Positions 19,704 to 30,181 are shown, counted from the first letter of the stretch. The stretch: 64,000 nt of DNA from Bacillota bacterium (GCA_012841065.1 DUVI01000032.1:1-64000); one strand, 5' to 3'. A program made the numbers and translations. Notes: a model not told the origin generated them from the letters alone.

Positions 19704-20959
19704 GGCCTTATCCCCGCTTTCCCCGAAAGATACAGTACTCCGCGCCTGAGTGCCTCCTGCAGTATTTCTGTCTCAGCCGCATCCTGGGCATGGGCAATTT
19801 TCTCAGCCATGATTTCGCAAAACGCCCGCCCCACAGAGTTGAGAGGAAACTCACCCGGGTCAGGCTCATGGACAGCTACGCGGCTTGCGTCAATTTCCAC
19901 ATGGAAGAAGTGTGGAGATATAGCTTCCTCAAGGTGAGATGCGTTCAAATCATCAGCCCATATGTCCCCGCCGGCAAGGTTCCCCGTAAGTTCCAACCGC
20001 AAAAGTGTATTGCCACCGGCTTCTTGCTTGGCCCTCTGGACGATGGCGTCAGCACCGGACATGAGGCTTACATCCAAACTCAGTTTCACCCATTTGAAAA
20101 CACCCACGGCCTTCTGTTCAATATGCACCGTGTCTCCCAGGGAAACAAGCGTCACAGTTCCGGGAGAAGGCGATTCACCGAACTCCAAGGTTTCGGGTGT
20201 CCCCGGGTAGATGGCTTGGGTGCTGCCCTGGGACCATGTCTGTCTGCTGTGCCAGTGTCCCATAGCTACATAGTGGAAAGGACCCGACTCAATATCGTCG
20301 AGACCCACAAGAGGCTCATTGGGGTCTATTGACAAACCGGGCACATCCACCGAACCGTGAATGACGGCCACCTTATACTTGGCATCGCTTTGTGACGCCA
20401 GGGGCAACAGGCGCTTCAGGGGGCGGTCGCCTCCCCTTTTGGTTGTACTGGCAGCGGCAAACAGCGCCACATCAGGCGTGGGCCGGAATTCTGCCGCCTC
20501 TTCCGCAAACACCGTGACGTTAGACGGCAACATGCCTGAATGCACTATGGTGCGGTATATAGATCCAGAGTCGAACACATCGTGGTTACCCGGCTGTATA
20601 TACACAGGAAGAGGTGCCAGTGAAGCAAAGCAGCCCAGCACATCTTGTACCATCTTGAGGGAAACTGCATTGCTGTCAAACAAATCTCCTGCGACCACCA
20701 GGAAATCACAACGGGTCTGCCTGACTGTATCCATAATGTTCTTAAGCGTTTGGAACTGGGCTTTTCTTATCTGTTTACCCAGAGTGCCTAACCTCCGGAA
20801 CGGACGTCCAAGGTGAAGGTCTGCTGTATGGATAAACGACGGCACTCCGACCACCCCCTCCAAGGTCTGAATGTATGTGTTCGCCACCTTACATGCAATT
20901 CCTTTCAATGGAGGCGCTGGTACAAAGCGGCCCGCAATTGTACTGGACCTTCCTCCCAA
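19700..20959 (-). CDS. YhaO/SbcD-like metallophosphoesterase (DNA exonuclease)
   Basis: FIHTADLHLGRPF, VVAGDLFDSNAV, YIQPGNHDVFD, VAMGHWHSRQ; overlaps the SbcC-like gene. Confidence 0.88.
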   Translation of the reverse strand: MGGRSSTIAGRFVPAPPLKGIACKVANTYIQTLEGVVGVPSFIHTADLHLGRPFRRLGTLGKQIRKAQFQTLKNIMDTVRQTRCDFLVVAGDLFDSNAVSLKMVQDVLGCFASLAPLPVYIQPGNHDVFDSGSIYRTIVHSGMLPSNVTVFAEEAAEFRPTPDVALFAAASTTKRGGDRPLKRLLPLASQSDAKYKVAVIHGSVDVPGLSIDPNEPLVGLDDIESGPFHYVAMGHWHSRQTWSQGSTQAIYPGTPETLEFGESPSPGTVTLVSLGDTVHIEQKAVGVFKWVKLSLDVSLMSGADAIVQRAKQEAGGNTLLRLELTGNLAGGDIWADDLNASHLEEAISPHFFHVEIDASRVAVHEPDPGEFPLNSVGRAFCEIMAEKIAHAQDAAETEILQEALRRGVLYLSGKAGIRP

Positions 20960-21090
20960 TAAATCCAGTGCCCGAATTATACGTCAGATCTGGAATGAAG
21001 CTGAAGGGTTTGACCATACGTACCTGGAAATATTCACCGGGTTCTCTGGGATAAACCAGATCCAGAATACCGGTTAACAGGAGGGTTAGT

Positions 21091-22878
21091 ATGGTCAGAC
21101 TCCTCAAGCGCTCCGAGGTGCCTGAAGACCAAACGTGGAACCTCGCCGACATTTTCCCAACCAAACAAGCATGGGAAGCAGAGTTCAACGAAGTAACAGC
21201 AATGCTTGGCTCGGTCACCAAGTTCAAAGGCAAGCTCGGGGAAAACGCACAGATTCTGTTGGCATGTTGTGAAGCCTTAGAAGCTCTGATGAAGCGGCTT
21301 GTAACGGTCATGTCTTATGCATCGCTGCACCTGGCCGGCGACGGCACCAATCCTGAGTACCAGGCAATGGCCGCCCGGACAATGTCCCTGGCCACCCAAA
21401 TCCGCGCTGAAACCTCTTTCGTTACATCGGAAGCGTTGAGCTTGCCGGACGGAACCCTTGAGAAATATTTGGCAGAAGAACCAGGGCTGGAACCTTTCCG
21501 CATCACCATAGAAAAAGTGATTGAGCAAAAACCTTACCAGCTTCACCCGGACACTGAAGCAGCTTTGGCAGCCCTGGGCGAAGTGCTGGACGCACCTGGC
21601 ATGATCTACGAAAGATCCAGGACTGCAGACCTGTCTTGTAACCCTGTACCTGACAGCAAAGGCAAATTGCATCCTATGACCTTCGGCGATCACGAAGAAG
21701 CCGCCGACATCGTGCTGAGGCGCAATGCATACGCTGAAACCACCAGGGTGATGAAAGCTTACCAGAATACCTACGCGGCGACCTGGGGCACCGAAGTTAA
21801 GAAAAACGTGGCCTTGGCAAAACTTAGGGGATACGAATCAGCCATACACATGCTCTTACACCGGCAGGAAGTCACTATCGACATATACAACAACCTCCAC
21901 GACATCATCTTGACAGAGCTGGCTCCCCACATGCGAAGGTACGCCAGGCTGAGGAAGAAAGTGCTCGGCCTGGATAAGATGCTGTATTGCGATATAGAAG
22001 CCCCCCTGGATCCTGAGTACAAGCCTGAGACTACCTGGGAAGAAGCATCGGACATCATAATCAACGCCCTTTCGGTGCTCGGGCCCGAGTACACTGAGAT
22101 AATGAAGGACGCCTTGGAAAACCGGTGGGTAGACAGGGCTGTCAATCTGGGGAAGAGGACCGGGGCGTTTTGCACTTCGGTTTACGGAGTCCATCCTTAT
22201 GTTTGCATCAGATGGGATAACAGCCTCAGGGAGGCGCTTACCCTCGCCCACGAACTGGGCCACGCCGGGCAGGGCGTTCTGGCACAGCGGTTTCAGAGTT
22301 TCAGCAACACCGTACCCACAATGTTCTTCATTGAAGCTCCGTCAACCATCAACGAAATCCTGGTAGGCAACTATATCCTTTCGCAAGATGCCGACGTACG
22401 CCGCCACAGGTGGCTGATCATGGAGCTTCTCAAGACCTACCATCACAACTTCGTGCGTCACCTGATTGAAGGGGAGTTACAGCGCCGCCTGTATGCCCAG
22501 GCGGAACAAGGCCAGCCAATAACGGCTAGCCTGCTTAACAAGGTCCAAGGTGAGATTTTGGAAGAATTCTGGGGCGGCGAGGTGGAAATAGACGACGGCG
22601 CCAGGCTGGTCTGGATGCGCCAAGCCCACTACTACCGAGGATTGTACCCGTACACCTACTCGGCCGGACTTACCATTGGCACTGCGGTAGCCAAAGCTAT
22701 CCAGGAGCAAGGTGCCCCGGCAGCTGAAAGATGGATTGAGGTACTCAAATTAGGTGGAACCAAGAAGCCGCTCGAGTTGTCTATGATGGCAGGAGTTGAC
22801 ATGACCAAACCTGAGCCCATCCGGGAAGCGGTAGCGTTTGTAGGTGAACTAGTGGACGAAGTGGTAAATAGCTTCTGA
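21091..22878 (+). CDS. pepF: Oligoendopeptidase F (M3B)
   Basis: LAHELGHAGQ (HExxH); NTVPTMFFIEAPSTINEIL. Confidence 0.92.
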   Translation: MVRLLKRSEVPEDQTWNLADIFPTKQAWEAEFNEVTAMLGSVTKFKGKLGENAQILLACCEALEALMKRLVTVMSYASLHLAGDGTNPEYQAMAARTMSLATQIRAETSFVTSEALSLPDGTLEKYLAEEPGLEPFRITIEKVIEQKPYQLHPDTEAALAALGEVLDAPGMIYERSRTADLSCNPVPDSKGKLHPMTFGDHEEAADIVLRRNAYAETTRVMKAYQNTYAATWGTEVKKNVALAKLRGYESAIHMLLHRQEVTIDIYNNLHDIILTELAPHMRRYARLRKKVLGLDKMLYCDIEAPLDPEYKPETTWEEASDIIINALSVLGPEYTEIMKDALENRWVDRAVNLGKRTGAFCTSVYGVHPYVCIRWDNSLREALTLAHELGHAGQGVLAQRFQSFSNTVPTMFFIEAPSTINEILVGNYILSQDADVRRHRWLIMELLKTYHHNFVRHLIEGELQRRLYAQAEQGQPITASLLNKVQGEILEEFWGGEVEIDDGARLVWMRQAHYYRGLYPYTYSAGLTIGTAVAKAIQEQGAPAAERWIEVLKLGGTKKPLELSMMAGVDMTKPEPIREAVAFVGELVDEVVNSF

Positions 22879-22928
22879 GAAGGACCCAAGCGTCCTAACT
22901 TAAGTGACTTCGATGCTTTTGGCCAGGG

Positions 22929-24719
22929 ATGGGAAATCTGAGTGAGGGGGCGGCTTCAATGAAGGGCGAACTAAGTGCACTAATCCAACGAATGGTGGCC
23001 TCCGCAGGCCCGACTTTCAGGCGGTTTTGGGCTTCTGTCGGATTTACAATAGCCCTCACCGCCACATTGATCATTAACACCACGGAACGGCACCCGCATA
23101 CGACTGAAGAGTTGAGTAGGCTGTCTCTGGCTCTTGTAGCAGGGATATTAGCATCATGGTGTGCCGTATTATTGTGGGAAGCCCGCAACGAAGCCCCGAA
23201 GTCAGACTCTGCACTCATGGGCAACACAATTGCCCTGGCCTTGGGAGCCGGAGCCACTTGGGTTACCTTTGTCATGCTCGAAGAGCTCACCTTTGTAGCT
23301 GTCAGCAGGCATGTAGGCGTTTGCTTTTTCCTCTTCTTGCTGTTTTTCATCATACCCAATTGGAGAAGCGGCCGCGGCCTGGAGATGTATGTAGTCAAGA
23401 TGTTCACCCAGGCAGTCATATCAGTATTATTTGCAGCAGTGCTGTTTATCGGGCTCGCGGCCATCACCGCCACAGCGAACTACTTGTTTTCGCTGGAACT
23501 GTCTCACCGGATCTACCTACACACCTGGTTCGTCATGGGAGGCGTCTTAGCCCCGCTTCTGTTTATGGCAGGAATACCCGAACCCAATAGCGTTATCCCA
23601 ACCGGTGACTACCCTAAGCCACTCAGCAACCTCATAGAGTATATAATAACACCTGTCTTGTCCGTATACACGTTTATTCTTTACCTGTATTTCGCCAAGA
23701 TACTGATCACCCGGGAATGGCCTGTGGGGTTGGTGTCCCATCTGGTGCTGTGGTATGCGGTAGCAACCACAGCAATTCTGCTCTTCACTTGGCCGCTGAC
23801 TCAGTCCAATAAATGGGCAAGAACCTTTTCAGGGTACTTCCCCAAAGCGGTAATCCCGCTTCTGGCCATGATGTTTGGATCTATAGGAATCAGGATCAAG
23901 CATTACGGGATCACAGAAAACAGGTACTATGTGCTAGTCCTGGGTTTATGGCTCCTAGGGACAATGCTCTACCTCAACCTCTCCAAGGCAAGAAGAAGCA
24001 TCGTGATACCCGTTACACTGGCAATAGTGGCTTTGGTATCGGTGATAGGTCCATGGAGCAGTTTCTCTGTGTCCAAATGGAGCCAAAACCGCAGGCTTGA
24101 GGGAATTTGCGCCCATTACGGCATGATACAAGACGGATCCATTCAACCATCCGCCCAGGTCGCACAGGCTGACCGTCAGGAAATTGCAGCCATCATACAG
24201 TATTTTGACATATATCACAACCTCTCAGATATAACGTTGGTGCCGGCAGGCTTCACATTAGACCAGTTTGAAACGGTATTCGGCTTCCCGTACATGAACG
24301 CCGGCGTTCCAACTGTCCACTGGTATTATTACGAAGCCAAACACTGGAGTGCGGACATAACGGAGTTCCAGTACCTGTTCGACTACACAAGGCCATACTA
24401 TGAGGAAACCATATCTCTGTCTCAAGACGGCATTGTTGCAATCTACAACGAGCAAGACAGTCGCATATCCATAAGCCTGGACGGCAACGCGGAATGGCAG
24501 GCATCGTTTAGCGACCTCATAGGATCCATCCAACACAAATATGCTCTCTCAGGACATGACACCTTCGAACCTGAAGACATGGTGTTTGAAGCCAACAGCC
24601 CCCATTTGCGAATCAGGGTTGTAATCAGCAGCATACGGTGTGAGGTGTATCCGGACGGCAGGGAACCCATGGTCAACTACGTAGAATTCTACTTGTTATT
24701 GCAAAGATTGGACGGATAG
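22929..24719 (+). CDS. DUF4153-like multi-TM membrane protein
   Basis: Many TM segments; KYYVLVLGLWLLGTMLYL-type region typical of DUF4153/DUF4173. Confidence 0.65.
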   Translation: MGNLSEGAASMKGELSALIQRMVASAGPTFRRFWASVGFTIALTATLIINTTERHPHTTEELSRLSLALVAGILASWCAVLLWEARNEAPKSDSALMGNTIALALGAGATWVTFVMLEELTFVAVSRHVGVCFFLFLLFFIIPNWRSGRGLEMYVVKMFTQAVISVLFAAVLFIGLAAITATANYLFSLELSHRIYLHTWFVMGGVLAPLLFMAGIPEPNSVIPTGDYPKPLSNLIEYIITPVLSVYTFILYLYFAKILITREWPVGLVSHLVLWYAVATTAILLFTWPLTQSNKWARTFSGYFPKAVIPLLAMMFGSIGIRIKHYGITENRYYVLVLGLWLLGTMLYLNLSKARRSIVIPVTLAIVALVSVIGPWSSFSVSKWSQNRRLEGICAHYGMIQDGSIQPSAQVAQADRQEIAAIIQYFDIYHNLSDITLVPAGFTLDQFETVFGFPYMNAGVPTVHWYYYEAKHWSADITEFQYLFDYTRPYYEETISLSQDGIVAIYNEQDSRISISLDGNAEWQASFSDLIGSIQHKYALSGHDTFEPEDMVFEANSPHLRIRVVISSIRCEVYPDGREPMVNYVEFYLLLQRLDG

Positions 24720-24735
24720 CGGCTTGCGTTCACTA

Positions 24736-24770
24736 GTCACGGGGGAAGCACCAGTGGCTTCCGCCGTGAC
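24736..24770 (+). terminator. Hairpin terminator after the DUF4153-like gene
   Basis: GTCACGG-GGAAGC / GCTTCC-CCGTGAC arms. Confidence 0.55.
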
Positions 24771-24782
24771 CTATTACTAACC

Positions 24783-25026
24783 CTACTCCCGGAGGGGTAT
24801 TTCTACGGCCATAAGCGGTGCGTACTGCTGGCAACCGAAAACATCTCCATCTCCCGGGCTGCCGCTGGGTATGATCCTGTACAGGGTAAACTTAATCGCA
24901 CATGCAGGATCGAATTCCACAAAGTCACTGAGCCTCTCCTTGGGCACGTTGGGCACGTTGAACAGCTTGGTTACCATTCTTACTTCTAATCACCTTGGCC
25001 AGTTCCTCGAGTTTGACGGTTCTCAT
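24783..25026 (-). pseudogene. DUF4387 family remnant with internal deletion/frameshift
   Basis: RBS + MRTVKLEELAKVIRSKNG in one frame (start 25026), then another frame LSDFVEFDPACAIKFTLYRIIPSGSPGDGDVFGCQQYAPLMAVEIPLRE; the middle of the domain is missing. Confidence 0.6.
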
Positions 25027-25100
25027 ATCAATAGCCTCCCTTACACTCCTGCTTCAATAATGTGAAGTTTGCAGCAATTTACCACTTCAAGCCTGAAGCT

Positions 25101-25302
25101 GGTTAGAAGTTAGCCAGTTCCCCTTCCTCGAAGGCCCAAATTGGTGTCAAATTTGCCAATATCGAGCCTCATCTGGTTTGAAATTGACCACTTCCAGCCA
25201 GGACCCGGTTTGGAATTGTCCAATGCGCTCCTCGGCAAACCGGAGCCGGTCTGGAATTGTCCAATTGGGCTCAAAAGGTGGTCTGAAATCAACCAGTTCC
25301 AA
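25101..25302. repeat. Six degenerate inverted repeats (TGGTyTGAAATTGaCCA type), spaced 42/32/32/41/32 bp
   Basis: GGT starts at 25101, 25143, 25175, 25207, 25248, 25280. Confidence 0.7.
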
Positions 25303-25360
25303 GTTGTTTGCTCCAGCTTAACTCTGCCTGCCGTTATTTGCGCCATAGGCTTCAGGTGTT

Positions 25361-26026
25361 TCATTGCATCTGATGCATCTGAAGGAGCTCACCGAAATCC
25401 CGGATATACACTTCTGACAACGCTTTGATTTCTGCCTGATGGTGCTCTGACGACTTGTCGTACACACCGTAGGGACGCATTCCCGCTGCCCTTATCGCCC
25501 TTATTCCAGGCAGAATGTCCTCAAACACAATGCAATTCCTGGGCTCAACACCAAGTCTGCGAGCAGCCAGCAAGTATACATCGGGATACTGTTTGCTCCG
25601 GCCTGCTTCGTCTGTCGTGGCAAAAGCATCAAACAAGCGGTAGATTCCGTTATTCTTAAGGGCAGGATCAGAAAGGCTCCTGGGCAAGGAGGTTGCAGTC
25701 CCAATCTTTATACCACGCTCTTTCAGGAACAACAAGTATTCCTTGGCGTTGGGCTTGAGACGGACCTCGGTGCTGTACCTATCGATTGCCATTTGGAACC
25801 ATTCTTTCATCAGATCTTCAGGGGTATCATCCAAGTCAAAATACTCAACCGTGTATTCAGCGGTTTCCCTGAAACTTTTCGATGAAATCGCTCCAATATA
25901 GTCAGCCGGCACGTCAAGACCCCGCCGTCCAAGGAAATCAATGTCTATTTGGTGCCATACACCCATTGAATCGAGCAATGTTCCGTCCAAGTCGAAAATC
26001 GCTGCTTCAAAATCGAGCACCGGCAT
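25361..26026 (-). CDS. HAD family phosphatase (beta-phosphoglucomutase-like)
   Basis: AAIFDLDGTLLDSMGVWHQID; VFEDILPGIRAIRAAGM. Confidence 0.88.
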   Translation of the reverse strand: MPVLDFEAAIFDLDGTLLDSMGVWHQIDIDFLGRRGLDVPADYIGAISSKSFRETAEYTVEYFDLDDTPEDLMKEWFQMAIDRYSTEVRLKPNAKEYLLFLKERGIKIGTATSLPRSLSDPALKNNGIYRLFDAFATTDEAGRSKQYPDVYLLAARRLGVEPRNCIVFEDILPGIRAIRAAGMRPYGVYDKSSEHHQAEIKALSEVYIRDFGELLQMHQMQ

Positions 26027-26099
26027 ATCACCTTCTGTCCTGTATCATCAGCGTAAGAACCAAGAGCCGCCAGGTTGTACAAACCGCCGACCTGCCCGG

Positions 26100-26771
26100 C
26101 TACTTCATCTGCTCAAACAGTTCTTTCAGTTCCCGCGCGGCCGCTTCAACGTCGGCTGCTGCAATTATAGCTGAAACCACCGCTATCCCGTCAATGCCCG
26201 TACCGGCAAAACACGGAAGAGTGTGCTTGTTGATGCCTCCAATCACCACGATTGGTACAGGTACTGCCTGCCTTATGCGCTTGAGTTCCTCGATAGTTGT
26301 TATATCTGCATCCGTCTTCGTGCCGGTGGCAAACATAGCACCTACACCAAGATAGTCTGCACCGTCCTCCACCGCTATGAGCGCTTCCTCAAGAGATGAG
26401 GCAGAAACCCCGAGAATCTTATCTGGCCCAAGGATCTCCCGCACACAAGCTGCCGGCAAGTCACTCTGTCCAACATGCACACCGCCGGCATCTACTGCAA
26501 GGGCAATATCGACCCGGTTGTTTATGATGAGCGGCACATCGTATGAATCTGTTATGCTCTTCACCCTGAGGGCAGTCTGGTAAAACTCAAGGGAAGATGC
26601 TTGCTTTTCCCGTAGTTGGACTAGGGTCACCCCACCCCTGATTGCTTGCTCAACACCTTCTTCCAGGGTGGGTGTGCTCATGAGCGCCCTGTCCGTTACA
26701 AGATACAAAGTGTAATCTACACTAGATTTCATGGTGCTTGCTCCTCTCCTCCCCTCGTGTCCTTCCCTCAT
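26100..26771 (-). CDS. thiE: Thiamine-phosphate synthase
   Basis: [46 protein letters not shown]. Confidence 0.95.
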   Translation of the reverse strand: MREGHEGRRGASTMKSSVDYTLYLVTDRALMSTPTLEEGVEQAIRGGVTLVQLREKQASSLEFYQTALRVKSITDSYDVPLIINNRVDIALAVDAGGVHVGQSDLPAACVREILGPDKILGVSASSLEEALIAVEDGADYLGVGAMFATGTKTDADITTIEELKRIRQAVPVPIVVIGGINKHTLPCFAGTGIDGIAVVSAIIAAADVEAAARELKELFEQMK

Positions 26772-26885
26772 GTTCCTCTCCTCGGGACAAACAGGACGCA
26801 GCAGCCCAACTACCCTCCACCCTCAGCTAAGGGTGCGCCCTTACTTGGCCCGGGGAAACCTAAGAGCCTGGCTGAGGGACATCGT

Positions 26886-27728
26886 TCACGATCCATAGAT
26901 CCTTGCCTTTTCGATAAGTGTGTCGGCGTCAAGTTTGCTTACCGTATCGATGATTCCGGTCCGGAAGCTGCCGTATCCCAAGTGCTTGGTGGCTTCGTAT
27001 GCGATCTCACCTGATAACCCCGTAACAAGCACGCCGCCTGCAGCTGCAACCAGAGGGCCGTCGCTCTTGCCGTCCAAGACTCCGCAGAAAGCTCCCACCA
27101 GGGAGCTGCACATGCAACCTGTTCCGGTTATGTTGGACATATGTTTGGTTCCGTTTTCTATGTAGATTGTGCGATCCCCGTCGGTAATGATATCGGTCGG
27201 CCCGGTGATGGCAACCACACAACCGAACTTGCGGGCGACGTCTTGTGCCACCTTACTGCCTTCATCAGCGCCAATATTCTGATCGGCCTCGGACACCTCT
27301 ACGCCTTTAGTATCCGCTTCCAACCCTGCAGTAAACCGGATCTCAGACATGTTGCCACGTAGTACGGTGATTTTCACTTGGTCGAGGATCCTCTGTGTGG
27401 TCTGGTTTCTGAGGGAAGAAGCCCCCGCTCCCACCGGGTCAAGCACCACTGGAATACCCAGTTCATTTGCTTTCTTGCCGGCTGCAACCATGGATTCGAT
27501 AGTCCGGCGGTTTAGCGTCCCGATGTTTATCACCAATGCCGACGATATGGATGTGATGGTTTCCACTTCATCGATGTCGTCTGCCATAATGGGCGATGCG
27601 CCTATGGCAAGCACGATGTTGGCACAGTCGTTGACGGTCACGTAATTGGTAATATGGTGGACAAGCGGCTTTCTTGAGCGGACATCTTCCATCATGCCTA
27701 TTATCCGATCCGTGAGTTTACGTGTCAT
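26886..27728 (-). CDS. thiM: Hydroxyethylthiazole kinase
   Basis: PLVHHITNYVTVNDCANI; LDPVGAGAS; GTGCMCSSLVGAF; start placed at ATG 27728. Confidence 0.95.
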   Translation of the reverse strand: MTRKLTDRIIGMMEDVRSRKPLVHHITNYVTVNDCANIVLAIGASPIMADDIDEVETITSISSALVINIGTLNRRTIESMVAAGKKANELGIPVVLDPVGAGASSLRNQTTQRILDQVKITVLRGNMSEIRFTAGLEADTKGVEVSEADQNIGADEGSKVAQDVARKFGCVVAITGPTDIITDGDRTIYIENGTKHMSNITGTGCMCSSLVGAFCGVLDGKSDGPLVAAAGGVLVTGLSGEIAYEATKHLGYGSFRTGIIDTVSKLDADTLIEKARIYGS

Positions 27729-27792
27729 CTTAGCAGGCTCCCTCCTATGTTTGTCCTGGTGAAAAACACCCGGCAGTTGCCGGTTCCAACTC

Positions 27793-28605
27793 CTATTCAC
27801 CGGCTGTACGTACCAAGCCCCTTCGGTACAGGTCGTAGAAGTGATGGGTAGGCCCATGGCCTTTTCCTATGTCCAGTGAATGCTTGATTGCAGTGGTAAC
27901 GTAGTCTTTAGCCCGCTTCACTGCTTCGTATAAATCGAGGCCTAATGCCAGGTTTGCAGCAATGGCAGAGGAAAAGGTACACCCTGTTCCGTGAGTGTTC
28001 TTGGTGTCAATGCGTTCCGAGCTGAAATGCCACATCCGGTTGCCGTCATACAACGCATCCAAAGCATCTCCTATGGCATGGCCACCTTTGACCAAAGGGT
28101 ATTTCACTCCCAGCTCGTGGATGCGCTTAGCAGCAGCTTCCATATCTTCTACAGAGTTTATCTCCATTCCGGTTATCTTCTCAGCCTCAGGGATGTTTGG
28201 CGTGAGCACGTCTGCCAAGGGAAGTATTTCGCGAATCAGCGTATCAGCTGAATCTGGGTCCATAAGGGGATGGCCGTTCTTGGCAACCATGACAGGATCA
28301 ACTACCACGTTTTGAGGCTTGTACTCTCTTAGTTTGCGCGCCACAGCCAGCATGCACTCAGCGCCTGAAAGCATGCCTACCTTGACGGCGTCAGTGCCCA
28401 TGTCTTCAAAAATCGCATCGATCTGCTTTTCTATCATTAGAGGGCTGACGTCCTCAATGTCGATCACCCTGAAGGTATTCTCGGCGACTACCGACACGAT
28501 TACGCTCATTCCAAATACCCCATGGGCTGAAAAAGTCTTGAGATCGGCCTGTATACCCGCACCTCCGCTGCAGTCTGAGCCGGCAATGGTGAGAGCTTTT
28601 TTCAT
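27793..28605 (-). CDS. thiD: Hydroxymethylpyrimidine/phosphomethylpyrimidine kinase
   Basis: [55 protein letters not shown]. Confidence 0.95.
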   Translation of the reverse strand: MKKALTIAGSDCSGGAGIQADLKTFSAHGVFGMSVIVSVVAENTFRVIDIEDVSPLMIEKQIDAIFEDMGTDAVKVGMLSGAECMLAVARKLREYKPQNVVVDPVMVAKNGHPLMDPDSADTLIREILPLADVLTPNIPEAEKITGMEINSVEDMEAAAKRIHELGVKYPLVKGGHAIGDALDALYDGNRMWHFSSERIDTKNTHGTGCTFSSAIAANLALGLDLYEAVKRAKDYVTTAIKHSLDIGKGHGPTHHFYDLYRRGLVRTAGE

Positions 28606-28957
28606 TGTTGCACGTCCTTTCCGCCTAGGTGCTTCTCAACCAGGTTCTGATATATAGACTCACAGTCAGTTTGCTTGTTGGGGGATGTTGAAATACCAGA
28701 GGGAAGAGATCCCGTAAGGAGACCTGGCCATGCAACCGATGCTCTAGAAGTTCAACGGGTGCCCCGCCGCGGGAGGCACCCAGTCAAACATCGTGTTTGT
28801 ATCTGGTTTGCTTCCCTACGATGGTATTAACCAACAGGTTCAAGGGGTCAGGTCTTATCTTTCTCAACTCCGAGGAGTTCCCCCGCAAACCGTTTCCATG
28901 TTCAGGCTATAGCGTTTCAAGAAGATTGTCAACACGTATAGGGCGCCATCGCATACG

Positions 28958-29035
28958 GTCAAGAATTGACCAGTTCCTCATTCCGCAAACCAAGTCGGGT
29001 TTTCGCCTGGTAGCAAATCGGCCACTTTACACCGC
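28958..29035. repeat. Dispersed copy of the 25.1-kb inverted-repeat family
   Basis: GGTCAAGAATTGACCAGTTCCTCATTCCGCAAACC (28958-) and CTGGTAGCAAATCGGCCACTTT (29010-) resemble 25207-25247 and 25175-25197. Confidence 0.55.
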
Positions 29036-29700
29036 TTGTTTTCAGGAAACCATCGATTTTGCACAGTCTAAGGACAGTCAAGGAAACTTGTATCAGAAGT
29101 GCCAAAGGCAACAACCAGTTTCTGCTAATCCTTGAAACCCGCCCATCGCAGGGAAGTGAGCTTTGAAGAGCGCGTTCGCCCGCGGGAACAAAGGGGAGAG
29201 AATTGAGTTAGAGCCGCGCAAGACCAGGTTGGAAAATCTGTCTGTGTAGTGGATAGTGAAGCAACAATGCCGCCAACAGCTAGTGTTTCCCATTCCAAAC
29301 ACGCGTCTTGACTCGAACAAAGCTAATTCCTTTCGCTCATTTCTATCATTTCAGCCAGAACTCTTCTTGCCAGTAAGGGACTTGGTACATTTTAGGACAC
29401 CACTTGGAATGGGTAAGTGCATCGGTAGCGGTTGGCAGATCGCACCAAAAAGTAACTAATGCAAGCCTGAGTCACATCTTGGGAACAAGGCCTGTCATCG
29501 CTCCGAATAGGCAATTCTAGGCTAATATGGGTTTACGAGACAGGTATGATATGATAGACTCTTCTCAGGTCGGTCTGATTTTTCTGAATATCCACAAGGG
29601 GGACTTGACTATCAGAATCATGTCTGAATGGTGGACTGAGAGTTTTGGCCCCTACTCCGGCAGTGTTACTGGATATGCATATTGATTAAGTAGACTATCC

Positions 29701-29728
29701 GGGTGACCGAGATGCCCCTCGGTCACCC
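29701..29728. other. Perfect 11-bp hairpin upstream of a small membrane-protein ORF
   Basis: GGGTGACCGAG-ATGCCC-CTCGGTCACCC. Confidence 0.65.
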
Positions 29729-29761
29729 ATTCTGGGTTCATTATCCGAGGAGGCCGAACGT

Positions 29762-30004
29762 GTGATAGATAAGATCAGAGAATATGTCAAGAACCAACCG
29801 TTCAAATTCATGAACGCAGTGCTTGTGCTCGTCTGCTTTTCCAGAGTACGTTGGCTGATATGTCTTGTTTGCCTTTGTGCGATTCCCATGGCCATCAAGA
29901 CCATGGCTCCAGAACATCCCTATCCCAAATCGGTTTCCATTGTCATGCTACTATACTTCACGGCCATTTTGCTTGGTAACATCGCATTCGCTCTATCCAG
30001 CTGA
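29762..30004 (+). CDS. Small membrane protein, unknown
   Basis: GAGGAGG upstream; two hydrophobic segments (AVLVLVCFSRVRWLICLVCLCAIPMA; SIVMLLYFTAILLGNIAFAL). Confidence 0.5.
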   Translation: MIDKIREYVKNQPFKFMNAVLVLVCFSRVRWLICLVCLCAIPMAIKTMAPEHPYPKSVSIVMLLYFTAILLGNIAFALSS

Positions 30005-30181
30005 CCTACGGGAACTTGCAACTATCAGCCAATACTGCCATAATATTGTATGCAGGCAGTCTGATGACCCAGAGCATCGATACTACTTCCGGTCTATTCG
30101 TTCTGACATGAACTTCCCTCACCCCGAAGGTTCAACCCTGGTAGTCACCTGTCTGACCTGACGGTTGTTACCAAGGCGGTC

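Noticed and set aside
12088-20959. HerA-like ATPase plus YhaN/YhaO as an anti-phage defence island
   Set aside because: The genes are separated by unrelated genes and oriented differently. No nuclease partner typical of HerA-based defence is adjacent, and YhaN/YhaO are common in Bacillota.
28606-28800. TPP riboswitch upstream of thiD
   Set aside because: Conserved CUGAGA and GAUCUGGAUAAUGCCAGCG-type TPP motifs are absent on the relevant strand.
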